Assembly (NCBI GenBank): GCA_930990065.1
Contig: CAKNOA010000010.1
Span: 1-62,909 of the forward strand
Length of the DNA: 62,909 bases
Direction: 5' to 3'
Source: an uncultured Clostridia bacterium
Lineage (GTDB): Bacteria > Bacillota > Clostridia > Oscillospirales > Acutalibacteraceae
Shown here: piece after piece, positions 16,499 to 24,281 of the stretch
How positions within the stretch are numbered: position 1 is the first letter of the stretch
Layout: each line of letters begins with the position of its first letter
Notes under the pieces: model-generated
What the model was told of the DNA's origin: nothing
Database searches by the model: none
What the model saw: the letters and a program-made list of their open reading frames with translations, nothing else
Program-made: the position numbers and the translations under genes

Positions 16499-18262
16499 AT
16501 GATCAAAACAAAAATCGACCTGCGGGCCGTGTTGCACACGCCCCACAGCAATTTCGCGTTTGCCCTGGACCGCCGGCACTTTGTGGTGCGGCTGCGCACA
16601 GCCAAAGACGATGTAGAGAAAGTAGAACTGGTGATTGGTAACCAGTACCTGTGGCAGACCCGCCAGGAATTCCCCATGGAAAAAATCGGGCAGGATGAGC
16701 TGTTTGATTACTGGCGCTGTGTGTATCCCATGGATGACCCGCGTCTGGGTTACTATTTCCTGCTGCATAAAGGGGACGAAACGGTTCTGTATTCCGAAGC
16801 GGGATTTGCCTGGCCGGATACGCTGGACATTGACCACGACCGCGACGGGTTTATTCACTTCCAGTTCCCCTATGTCAATGATGGCGATATTCACCGCCGT
16901 CCTTCCTGGGTCGACGGTGCTGTCTTTTACCAGATTTTCCTTGATCGTTTTTGTAATGGAGACCCGTCCCTCGATCCGGAAGACAAAACCCCTTGGGGCG
17001 AATTGCCCACCGTGCCCAGTCAGTACGGCGGCGATATGCGTGGGTTGATCGAAAAGCTCGATTATTTGCAGCAGCTGGGGGCGAACGCTTTGTACCTGTG
17101 CCCCATTTTCGAAGCCCGCACCAACCATAAATACGACACGGTCGATTATACCCGTATCGACCCGCACTTCGGTGATGAAGACACCCTGCGGGAACTGGTG
17201 CAAAAGGCCCACGAACACGGCATCCGCATTATGCTCGACGGGGTGTTCAACCACTGTGGGCTGTATTTCGGCCCGTTCCAGGATGTGCTGAAAAACGGGG
17301 AAAATTCGCCGTATAAAGATTGGTTCCATATTCACAATTTCCCGGTGACCCTGGAACCTGCGAATTTCGAGGGTTTTGCTGTAGGATGCGGCATGCCAAA
17401 ACTCAATACCACCAACCGTGGCCTGCGGGATTACCTATTGGGAGCGGTAGAAAAATGGACGCGCTGCGGCATTGACGCCTGGCGGCTGGATGTGGCCGAC
17501 GAAGTAGAAAATACCTTCTGGCGTGAATTCCGGGAACGGGTGCGTGCCATCAACCCCGAATGCCTGATTATCGGGGAATGCTGGTGGAACGCGGAACCGT
17601 GGCTCAAGGGCGATATCTGGGACGGCGTGATGAACTATGCCGTACAGAAAGCCTGCATTCTGCATTATGCCGAAGACCGCATGAATGCCGAAGAGTTCTG
17701 CGCCCGGGTAACGGAATGCCTGATGCGCAACACCCAGCAGGCCAACGAATGCATGCTCAACCTGCTTGATACCCACGATACGCCGCGGTTTATCCGTACC
17801 TGTGGCGGGGATAAGCGCCGGGTGCGCAACGCCATTACCTTCCAGTATGTGTTCACCGGTATGCCGTGTACGTATTACGGTACGGAAATCGGCCTGGATG
17901 GCGGAATGGACCCCGACTGCCGCCGTACCTTCGACTGGAACGAAGAAAACTGGGACCATGCGATGTATGACCATGTGCATACCCTGATGCAGCTGCGTCA
18001 TGACAGCATGGCCTTGCAAAGCGGCGATATCCGCCTGAGTGCGCAGGACGAGATGGTTACGGTGCGCCGTATGGCGCCGCTACAGACCGTAGTGGCTGTG
18101 ATCAACAATACGGAAGAAGCCCACACCGCTCAGGTGACCATGCCCCGGGCGTCTTCGGAAGTGTTCACCGGCGAACGGTATATCCCCGGTGAAGACGGCG
18201 CTGTTTCGGTGACGGTGCCCCCTATGAGCGCCCGCATTCTGGTGACGGACCGCATGATTTAA
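16499..18262 (+). CDS. Cytosolic GH13 amylase (neopullulanase/maltogenic amylase-like), copy 2
   Basis: 587 residues, paralogue of the gene before it and collinear along its whole length. Catalytic residues D331 (AWRLDVAD), E360 (IIGECWW) and D427 (LLDTHDTPRF) are all kept. Stretches such as DEDTLRELVQKAHEHGIR are identical in both copies, while the regions before the barrel differ, which suggests an old tandem duplication with split substrate use. AAGGAG lies 9 bases before the ATG. No signal peptide. A strong terminator follows. Confidence 0.88.
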   Translation: MIKTKIDLRAVLHTPHSNFAFALDRRHFVVRLRTAKDDVEKVELVIGNQYLWQTRQEFPMEKIGQDELFDYWRCVYPMDDPRLGYYFLLHKGDETVLYSEAGFAWPDTLDIDHDRDGFIHFQFPYVNDGDIHRRPSWVDGAVFYQIFLDRFCNGDPSLDPEDKTPWGELPTVPSQYGGDMRGLIEKLDYLQQLGANALYLCPIFEARTNHKYDTVDYTRIDPHFGDEDTLRELVQKAHEHGIRIMLDGVFNHCGLYFGPFQDVLKNGENSPYKDWFHIHNFPVTLEPANFEGFAVGCGMPKLNTTNRGLRDYLLGAVEKWTRCGIDAWRLDVADEVENTFWREFRERVRAINPECLIIGECWWNAEPWLKGDIWDGVMNYAVQKACILHYAEDRMNAEEFCARVTECLMRNTQQANECMLNLLDTHDTPRFIRTCGGDKRRVRNAITFQYVFTGMPCTYYGTEIGLDGGMDPDCRRTFDWNEENWDHAMYDHVHTLMQLRHDSMALQSGDIRLSAQDEMVTVRRMAPLQTVVAVINNTEEAHTAQVTMPRASSEVFTGERYIPGEDGAVSVTVPPMSARILVTDRMI

Positions 18263-18276
18263 GCAGACGTTTTTTA

Positions 18277-18308
18277 AAGCAGAGGCATGAAAATGCCTCT
18301 GCTTTTTT
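18277..18308 (+). terminator. Terminator of the GH13 pair
   Basis: AAGCAGAGGCAT/ATGCCTCTGCTT stem with a GAAA loop and a T run. Confidence 0.92.
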
Positions 18309-18345
18309 GTGCCCGGAAGGGGAAACCGGAGACTGTAACCGGTGA

Positions 18346-18374
18346 TTGACAACACAAAGATCCGCTATTATAAT
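18346..18374 (+). promoter_or_regulatory. Consensus promoter of the lipoprotein gene
   Basis: -35 TTGACA (18346-18351), 17-bp spacer, -10 TATAAT (18369-18374): both hexamers match the sigma-A consensus exactly. Confidence 0.85.
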
Positions 18375-18413
18375 GAAGATAGAACAGAGTTCATAATAAA
18401 AAGGAGGGAATCC

Positions 18414-18947
18414 ATGATGAAAATGAAACCGATTCAGCCGCGCCGGCTATCCTTGTGCTTGCTGCTTGTACTTTTGCCGGCCTTCCTGTTTGTAGGCTGC
18501 GCCGAAAAAGAAGAGCCGGAGCTTTTCGGGGGCAGCCATCTTGTGAAGGCGGAGTTTTTTGAAAAGGGAGCGGATACGCCCACCAAAGTGGTGGAAGACG
18601 CCGAGAGCCTTGAAAAGATTGAAACCTGGATGGGGAATTATTTGACAGAGGATGCCTTCCAATGCGAATCGAAAAGCTGTGATACCGAAGCCATTCAGGA
18701 TTATCGGGAGGGGAATACCGTTGTCATTCTTACGTTGGATACTCTTTCCAAAGAGCTTATGGGGACCGATGAATGGGTTAGCTCGCACATGAAGGTGACC
18801 GATGGATATACTCAAATCCTTCTGGGGTCCGATGCTTTTCTTGTCAATGCCGGCGGGCAGGATTATGACTTTTCAAAAGAGACCTGCTGGATCGGGGTGA
18901 AGTCCCTGCCGGGGCTGTATGCCGATATTGTAACCTTGTTCGAGTAA
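18414..18947 (+). CDS. Putative lipoprotein of unknown function
   Basis: 177 residues. A basic N-terminus and hydrophobic core (LSLCLLLVLLPAFLFVGC) end in a lipobox cysteine, so the mature protein should be lipid-anchored outside the membrane. The mature part is acidic, has two close cysteines (CESKSC) and no family I recognise. The frame runs 24 codons further upstream, but AAGGAGGG points to the ATG at 18414. It is a single-gene unit with a consensus promoter and a strong terminator, so it should be well expressed. Confidence 0.75.
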   Translation: MMKMKPIQPRRLSLCLLLVLLPAFLFVGCAEKEEPELFGGSHLVKAEFFEKGADTPTKVVEDAESLEKIETWMGNYLTEDAFQCESKSCDTEAIQDYREGNTVVILTLDTLSKELMGTDEWVSSHMKVTDGYTQILLGSDAFLVNAGGQDYDFSKETCWIGVKSLPGLYADIVTLFE

Positions 18948-18955
18948 TCCGGGGA

Positions 18956-18983
18956 GGGCGGCGTTATACGCCGCCCTTTTTTG
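18956..18983 (+). terminator. Terminator of the lipoprotein gene
   Basis: GGGCGGCG/CGCCGCCC stem followed by TTTTTT. Confidence 0.9.
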
Positions 18984-18987
18984 CGCC

Positions 18988-19016
18988 TTGACAAACAAGA
19001 AACAAGCTGGTATAAA
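18988..19016 (+). promoter_or_regulatory. Promoter of the hydEGF leader
   Basis: -35 TTGACA (18988-18993), 17-bp spacer, -10 TATAAA (19011-19016). The RNA would start near 19023, about 185 bases before hydE. Confidence 0.75.
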
Positions 19017-19022
19017 AAGAAT

Positions 19023-19203
19023 GTGTGACCGGGAGGATTTTCCCAACCGGAAACAAACATAATCTTCTCAATTCTGAGGGCAAAGGAGAAACCTGCGCCG
19101 CCAAGAAACAGGGAAACCATACCGAAAGAAGGATTACCGGGCCATTTTTGGAACCCGGCTTTTGGCGGTTCTCTGCCCAGGCGGTAGAGGGCCGCTTTTT
19201 TTG
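19023..19203 (+). ncRNA. Structured hydE leader with terminator and anti-terminator (possible riboswitch or attenuator)
   Basis: The leader ends in a terminator-like hairpin, GCGG-TT-CTCT (19165-19174) with AGAG-GG-CCGC (19186-19195), then seven Ts, only 4 bases before the hydE ATG. Upstream CCGCCAA (19098-19104) is complementary to TTGGCGG (19162-19168), which contains the 5' arm of the terminator, so the two folds exclude each other. A CCGGGCC/GGAACCCGG hairpin (about 19137-19159) lies between them. I could not match it to a known riboswitch class. It could also be a separate small RNA. Confidence 0.5.
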
Positions 19204-19206
19204 TGT

Positions 19207-20259
19207 ATGAAGGAACTGATTGAACGCCTGATAAAGGAACGCACTCTGTCGCGTCAGGAATGGCACACCTTATTAAAAGGACTGCCGGATTTACCTAAGG
19301 AGGAGGAAGAAACCCTGTTTGCTGCCGCGTTGCGGGAGAGGGAGCGGGTTTACGGAAAAGATGTATACATCCGTGGGCTGATCGAATTTTCCAGCTATTG
19401 CCGGTGTGACTGCTATTATTGCGGGTTGCGCAGCGGGAACGGAAAAGCCCAGCGGTACCGGCTGACAAAAGAAGAAATCCTTGCTTGCTGTAAGGAGGGG
19501 TATGCACTGGGCTTTCGCACCTTTGTGCTGCAAAGCGGGGAAGATCGGTTCTTTACCGCTTCGCGCCTGGCGGACATTGTGGAAGCCATTCGTTCCCTCT
19601 ATCCCGACTGCGCGGTAACGCTGTCGGTGGGGGAGAGAAAGCGGGAAGACTATGCTCTGTGGAAAAAGGCCGGGGCCGAACGGTATTTGCTCCGCCACGA
19701 AACGGCCTGTCCTGCACATTACGGGCAGCTGCACCCTCCTGCTCAGACCTTGCAAACGCGTCAGCGCTGTTTGTGGGATCTGAAAGAATTGGGGTATCAG
19801 GTGGGCAGCGGCTTTATGGTGGGGTCGCCCTACCAAACGGCCGACACACTGCTTGAGGATATGCTCTTTTTGCAGCAGCTGTCCCCTCATATGGTGGGCA
19901 TTGGCCCGTTTATCCCGCACCACGATACACCGTTTGCCCGTTTCCCGGCAGGGGATGTATCCATGACCCTGCGGCTGCTGGCTATTTTGCGGCTGATGCT
20001 GCCCGGGGTACTGCTGCCGGCCACCACGGCGCTGGCGACCCTCGATCCCATGGGACGAGAAAAGGCCATGCGGGCCGGGGCCAATGTGGTGATGCCAAAC
20101 CTCTCGCCCCAATCGGTGCGGAAGAAATACGATCTGTATGACCACAAAGTTTCCTCCGGCAGCGAAGCCGCTGAAGCGGTGGAGGAATTGCGCACCCGGA
20201 TGGCAGCGACCGGTTTTACCGTGGCGGTGAGTAGAGGCGACAGCCGCGTGCCGGTATAA
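19207..20259 (+). CDS. hydE: [FeFe]-hydrogenase maturase HydE, radical SAM
   Basis: 350 residues. HydE is a radical SAM enzyme that helps build the diiron subcluster of the H-cluster. The Fe-S motif C65-x3-C69-x2-C72 sits in SSYCRCDCYYCGLRSGN, the HydE-type sequence. The frame extends 15 codons upstream into the leader terminator, so I chose the ATG at 19207, although its ribosome site (AGAGGG, about 15 bases away, inside the terminator arm) is weak; translation may be linked to the leader fold. It is first in hydE-hydG-hydF-TM1266. Confidence 0.9.
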   Translation: MKELIERLIKERTLSRQEWHTLLKGLPDLPKEEEETLFAAALRERERVYGKDVYIRGLIEFSSYCRCDCYYCGLRSGNGKAQRYRLTKEEILACCKEGYALGFRTFVLQSGEDRFFTASRLADIVEAIRSLYPDCAVTLSVGERKREDYALWKKAGAERYLLRHETACPAHYGQLHPPAQTLQTRQRCLWDLKELGYQVGSGFMVGSPYQTADTLLEDMLFLQQLSPHMVGIGPFIPHHDTPFARFPAGDVSMTLRLLAILRLMLPGVLLPATTALATLDPMGREKAMRAGANVVMPNLSPQSVRKKYDLYDHKVSSGSEAAEAVEELRTRMAATGFTVAVSRGDSRVPV

Positions 20260-20310
20260 AAAACAAAATAAAAAAACCAAAGCAAACATGTGAAAGGAAG
20301 CGAAAGAATC

Positions 20311-21753
20311 ATGGCTTATAATCCCAAATCTCTGCATGCCGAAGAATTCATCAGCGACGAAGAAATTCGCGAAACCCTGCGGTATGCGGAAGAAAACAAA
20401 AATAACGTGGAACTGATCGACGCTATTTTGGAAAAGGCCCGTCCCCGTGTGACGGAAAAGGGCACCACCTGTGCCGGGCTCACTCACCGGGAAGCGTCGG
20501 TACTGCTCAGCTGCGAAATACCCGAAAAAATCGAGGAAATGTACGCCCTGGCCGAAGAAATCAAAAAGGCCTTTTACGGCAACCGCATTGTGATTTTTGC
20601 GCCGCTGTACCTGTCAAATTACTGCGTCAACGGCTGTGTGTATTGCCCTTATCACAAGAAAAATAGTCACATTGCCCGCAAAAAGCTCACCCAGGAAGAA
20701 GTGGCCAAAGAAGTCATCGCCCTGCAGGATATGGGCCACAAGCGCTTGGCGATTGAAGCGGGCGAAGACCCGGTGATGAACCCCATTGAATATATTCTGG
20801 AATGTATCAAAACCATCTATTCCATCAAACACAAAAACGGCGCCATCCGCCGGGTGAACGTGAACATTGCCGCCACCACGGTGGAAAATTACCGCCGTTT
20901 GAAAGAAGCCGGTATCGGTACCTACATTCTGTTCCAGGAAACGTACCACAAGGAAAGCTATCTGAAACTGCATCCCACGGGCCCGAAGCACGATTATGAT
21001 TATCATACTGAAGCCATGGACCGGGCCATGCAGGGGGGCATCGACGATGTGGGCCTGGGCGTCCTGTTCGGGCTGGAACTGTATAAATACGAGTTTGCCG
21101 GGCTGCTCATGCACGCCGAACACCTGGAAGCCGTATATGGGGTGGGCCCCCACACCATCAGCGTGCCCCGCATTAAGCACGCCGACGACATCGACCCCAG
21201 CGCCTTTGATAACGGTATCAGCGACGAAATCTTTGCAAAGATCTGCGCGCTCATCCGTATTGCGGTACCGTACACGGGCATGATTATTTCCACCCGCGAA
21301 AGCCAGCAGGTGCGCGAAAAGGTCATCCGCCTGGGCGTGTCCCAAGTAAGCGGTGCGTCCCGGACGTCGGTGGGCGGCTATACGGAAGAAGAACGCCCCA
21401 CCGATACGGAACAGTTCGATGTGTCCGACCAGCGCACGCTGGACGAAGTAGTGCGGTGGCTCATGGAATTGGGGTATATCCCGTCGTTCTGCACCGCCTG
21501 TTACCGGGAAGGCCGTACCGGCGACCGGTTTATGTCCCTGTGCAAAACGGGCCAGATTCAAAACTGCTGCCATCCCAATGCACTGATGACGCTGCAGGAA
21601 TTTTTACAGGACTATGCGTCCGACGAAACCCGCAAGCTGGGCGAAGCGTGTATCCGCGAAGAACTTGCGAAAATCCCGAAAGAGAAAGTGCGCGAAATCT
21701 GCCGCGACAATCTGGAAAAGATCCGGCAGGGCCAGCGGGATTTCCGTTTCTAA
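20311..21753 (+). CDS. hydG: [FeFe]-hydrogenase maturase HydG, radical SAM tyrosine lyase
   Basis: 480 residues. HydG splits tyrosine to give the CO and CN ligands of the H-cluster. The radical SAM motif is C105-x3-C109-x2-C112 (NYCVNGCVYC). The C-terminal auxiliary cluster motif C394-x2-C397-x22-C420 (FCTACYREG...NCC) is complete, which separates it from the related thiamine enzyme ThiH. The ATG at 20311 has GAAAGGAAG upstream. It follows hydE by 51 bases and precedes hydF by 18. Confidence 0.96.
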   Translation: MAYNPKSLHAEEFISDEEIRETLRYAEENKNNVELIDAILEKARPRVTEKGTTCAGLTHREASVLLSCEIPEKIEEMYALAEEIKKAFYGNRIVIFAPLYLSNYCVNGCVYCPYHKKNSHIARKKLTQEEVAKEVIALQDMGHKRLAIEAGEDPVMNPIEYILECIKTIYSIKHKNGAIRRVNVNIAATTVENYRRLKEAGIGTYILFQETYHKESYLKLHPTGPKHDYDYHTEAMDRAMQGGIDDVGLGVLFGLELYKYEFAGLLMHAEHLEAVYGVGPHTISVPRIKHADDIDPSAFDNGISDEIFAKICALIRIAVPYTGMIISTRESQQVREKVIRLGVSQVSGASRTSVGGYTEEERPTDTEQFDVSDQRTLDEVVRWLMELGYIPSFCTACYREGRTGDRFMSLCKTGQIQNCCHPNALMTLQEFLQDYASDETRKLGEACIREELAKIPKEKVREICRDNLEKIRQGQRDFRF

Positions 21754-21771
21754 TCAGGAAGGAGGGCCCTT

Positions 21772-22989
21772 ATGAGCATGAACAGTACGCCCCTGGGCGA
21801 GCGGGTACATATTGCGTTTTTCGGCAAGCGGAATTCGGGCAAATCCAGCCTGGTCAACGCCGTTACCGGACAGGCGCTGTCGGTGGTGTCGGATGTGGAA
21901 GGCACCACCACCGACCCGGTACAGAAGACCATGGAACTCTTGCCCCTGGGGCCGGTGGTGGTCATCGATACCCCCGGTTTTGACGACGAAGGCGCCTTGG
22001 GACAGCTGCGGGTGGAAAAAACCCGCCAGGTCCTGCGCCGCACGGATATTGCGGTGCTGGTGGTCGGCGGCCCGCAGGAAGAACTGGGCCCATGGGAAAA
22101 AGAGCTGATTGCGCTGTTTGAACAAGGGCATATCCCGTACCTGACGGTGTACAATAAAAGCGACCTGCTGCCCGGTGACGCGCCGCAGGACGGCCGCTGC
22201 CGGGTCAGTGCCCGCACCGGCGCCGGTATTTGGAAACTGAAAGAAACCCTGTCGCGCATGGTACCGAAAGGGAAAGAGCAAAAAGCGCTGCTCGACGGCA
22301 TGATGCAGGCAGGCGACGTGGTGGTGCTGGTTACGCCCATCGATTCGGCGGCCCCCAAAGGGCGGCTGATCCTGCCCCAGCAGCAGGTGCTGCGGGACGT
22401 GCTGGACCGGGGCGGTGTGGCCGTCACAGCCACCGAAAAAGAACTGCCCCGGGCGTTTGCGGCGCTAAAAGAGCCCCCGCGCCTGGTGGTGACCGACAGC
22501 CAGGCTTTTAGTGAAGTGGCAGCTTTTGTGCCTGATTCGGTGCCGCTGACATCGTTTTCTATTTTGATGGCGCGCCATAAGGGCTTTTTGGAAGAAGCCG
22601 TGCGCGGGGTGTCGGCCCTGTGCCACCTGCAAGACGGCGACACGGTTCTCATTGCCGAAGGCTGTACCCACCACCGCCAGTGCGACGATATCGGCACCGT
22701 GAAAATCCCCCGGTGGCTGCGGTCGTACACCGGCAAAACTTTGCAGTTTGCGACGACGTCCGGCGGGGAATTCCCCCAGGACCTGACGCCGTATGCGGCG
22801 GTGCTGCACTGCGGCGGCTGTATGCTCAACGACCGGGAAGTCATGAACCGTATGCGTTTAGCCGTGGACAGCGGCGTGCCCTTTACCAATTACGGCACCG
22901 CCATTGCCCAAATGAAGGGCATTTTGTCCCGCAGTTTGCAGCCCATCCCGGAAGCGGCGGGCTGGCTTTCTAAGGAAGAAAAAGCATAA
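21772..22989 (+). CDS. hydF: [FeFe]-hydrogenase maturase GTPase HydF
   Basis: 405 residues. HydF is the GTPase scaffold that carries the diiron precursor and loads it into apo-hydrogenase. The P-loop GKRNSGKS is at residues 18-25, followed by the switch threonines EGTTTDP, the DTPGFDDEG motif and NKSD. The C-terminal cluster site C298-x-H300 with H346-C347-x2-C350 (GCTHH, HCGGC) is complete. AGGAGGG precedes the ATG. Together with hydE and hydG it makes a full maturation set. Confidence 0.96.
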   Translation: MSMNSTPLGERVHIAFFGKRNSGKSSLVNAVTGQALSVVSDVEGTTTDPVQKTMELLPLGPVVVIDTPGFDDEGALGQLRVEKTRQVLRRTDIAVLVVGGPQEELGPWEKELIALFEQGHIPYLTVYNKSDLLPGDAPQDGRCRVSARTGAGIWKLKETLSRMVPKGKEQKALLDGMMQAGDVVVLVTPIDSAAPKGRLILPQQQVLRDVLDRGGVAVTATEKELPRAFAALKEPPRLVVTDSQAFSEVAAFVPDSVPLTSFSILMARHKGFLEEAVRGVSALCHLQDGDTVLIAEGCTHHRQCDDIGTVKIPRWLRSYTGKTLQFATTSGGEFPQDLTPYAAVLHCGGCMLNDREVMNRMRLAVDSGVPFTNYGTAIAQMKGILSRSLQPIPEAAGWLSKEEKA

Positions 22990-23002
22990 GGGAGGAGGAC
23001 GT

Positions 23003-23257
23003 ATGGAAACCCGCGTAGCTCTACTTTCCATTATTGTACACGACCCGTCCCATGTGGACACCCTCAATGCGCTCTTGCATGAATATGGCCCGTTTATCAT
23101 CGGGCGTATGGGGCTGCCCTACCGGGAAAAGGGCATTCACATTATCAGTATTGCCATGGATGCCCCCCAGGATAAGATCAGCGCCCTGGCGGGCAAAATA
23201 GGGAAGATCCCCGGTATTACCAGCCGGGCGACCTACGCCAATATGGGCGATAAATAA
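23003..23257 (+). CDS. TM1266-family putative iron-only hydrogenase system regulator
   Basis: 84 residues, ACT-like small protein of the TM1266 family, which is often found beside hydrogenase maturation genes and resembles the C-terminal domain of NikR without a DNA-binding domain. Sequence such as YGPFIIGRMGLPYREKGIHI is typical. It starts 13 bases after hydF with GGAGGAGG upstream and is followed by a strong terminator. Its role, metal or metabolite sensing, is only inferred from the family name. Confidence 0.82.
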   Translation: METRVALLSIIVHDPSHVDTLNALLHEYGPFIIGRMGLPYREKGIHIISIAMDAPQDKISALAGKIGKIPGITSRATYANMGDK

Positions 23258-23279
23258 TGGTGCATATCAAATGGCAAAG

Positions 23280-23316
23280 AAAAATCCGGTGCTTTAAAAA
23301 AGCACCGGATTTTTTA
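23280..23316 (+). terminator. Terminator of the hydEGF operon (bidirectional)
   Basis: AAAAATCCGGTGCTTT/AAAGCACCGGATTTTTT; its symmetry lets it also end transcription of the convergent gene at 23325. Confidence 0.93.
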
Positions 23317-23324
23317 TATTCGAT

Positions 23325-23963
23325 TTACAGGGTGGAATAGCCGTAGCTGTTTGCCAGGGCGTCAATCTTCTGCCCGGCTTTGCAGAACGGGCAGTCCCGG
23401 GAGCTGTAGCTCGCGTAATCGGGCAGGTCCTTGGTATGGAAAATCGACGTTACCGGGAAACCTTCGCATTCATCCAGCGACGAGAAAATGGCCGAAATCC
23501 CCGAGACTTCGCCGCCGTAATACCGCACAGCTTCCACGGCTTTTTCGGCCGTGTAACCGGTGGTCACGGAAGCAGCCAGCACCAAGACGTGTTTATGCTT
23601 GACCATGGGGATGATGTTGTCCCGTAATAAGAGCTGGCTGCCGGAGGTGTGTTCCGGGGTGATGATATAGATGGTCTGGTGGGCGTTCATATTGATGAAG
23701 TCGTCTTTCGTCAGATATTCCGCCAGGCAGGTAGCGATCACTTCCGTGCCGTCCAGGCACAGAATGGAATCGATGACCGTGTTGCTGCGATAGTTGGCAA
23801 CCAGCGCCTGAGCGACCGCTTTGGCTTCGGACAGACGGGCTTTCTGCATGGTTACGTCAATATAGTAATTGATATGGCTATGGTTGGTGGCAAAATGGCC
23901 TTTCACCGTACGCAGGTACAAATCAGCCTGTTTGGTGGGAAGTTTCACCATGTTCATTTGCAT
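23325..23963 (-). CDS. Orotate-phosphoribosyltransferase-like PRTase
   Basis: 212 residues, type I phosphoribosyltransferase fold. The PRPP loop region is VLVLAASVTTGYTAEKA, close to the OPRT pattern but without the usual two acidic residues before the loop (AAS in their place). The C-terminus has CPFCKAGQK, a CxxC pair not seen in standard OPRT. The ATG at 23963 with AAAAGGAG is preferred to the longer frame. It stands alone, away from pyr genes, so it may be a paralogue rather than PyrE itself; substrate unknown. Confidence 0.7.
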   Translation of the reverse strand: MQMNMVKLPTKQADLYLRTVKGHFATNHSHINYYIDVTMQKARLSEAKAVAQALVANYRSNTVIDSILCLDGTEVIATCLAEYLTKDDFINMNAHQTIYIITPEHTSGSQLLLRDNIIPMVKHKHVLVLAASVTTGYTAEKAVEAVRYYGGEVSGISAIFSSLDECEGFPVTSIFHTKDLPDYASYSSRDCPFCKAGQKIDALANSYGYSTL

Positions 23964-24281
23964 AGAAATCGCTCCTTTTGGGAAATACCCCCATTTCTTA
24001 CGTTCTATTTTATAACAAAGAAAGGAAGAATTACAAGTAAAAATCAATAAATTCCTAAATTTTTATGCAAAAAAGAAGAAAATGTCCCGTTCCGGCGGCG
24101 GTAAGAAGAATGGTATAATTTAGAAAATGAGTCTTGTTTTTTGTTTTAGATATGTGATGCACTACTTTTTGCAAGAATTATAAAAAAATTCCTTTCCTTT
24201 GAGGCTGGCTTCTGCCGGAAAAGGGCACAGCCTCCAAAAGGGATCGATTCCGGATAGACAGCGGAAAAAGGAGGAAAAAAG
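23964..24281. promoter_or_regulatory. Intergenic region with divergent start signals and a structured leader
   Basis: No gene is seen. On the plus strand a TATAAT at 24114-24119 (weak -35) would start a leader of about 155 bases for the protease gene. That leader contains the hairpin GAGGCTG...CAGCCTC near 24201-24236 and ends with AAAGGAGG. On the minus strand a weak TTGTAA-16-TATAAA precedes the PRTase gene. Confidence 0.5.

Noticed and set aside
19175-19186. GCCCAGGCGG resembling, on the minus strand, the 3' core of ZTP riboswitches (CCGCCTGGGC)
   Set aside because: The rest of the ZTP aptamer is missing on that strand and the element is simply the loop of the hydE terminator.
23325-23963. 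Naming the phosphoribosyltransferase pyrE
   Set aside because: The PRPP loop lacks the usual acidic pair and a CxxC tail is present; without pyr neighbours the symbol is not supported.
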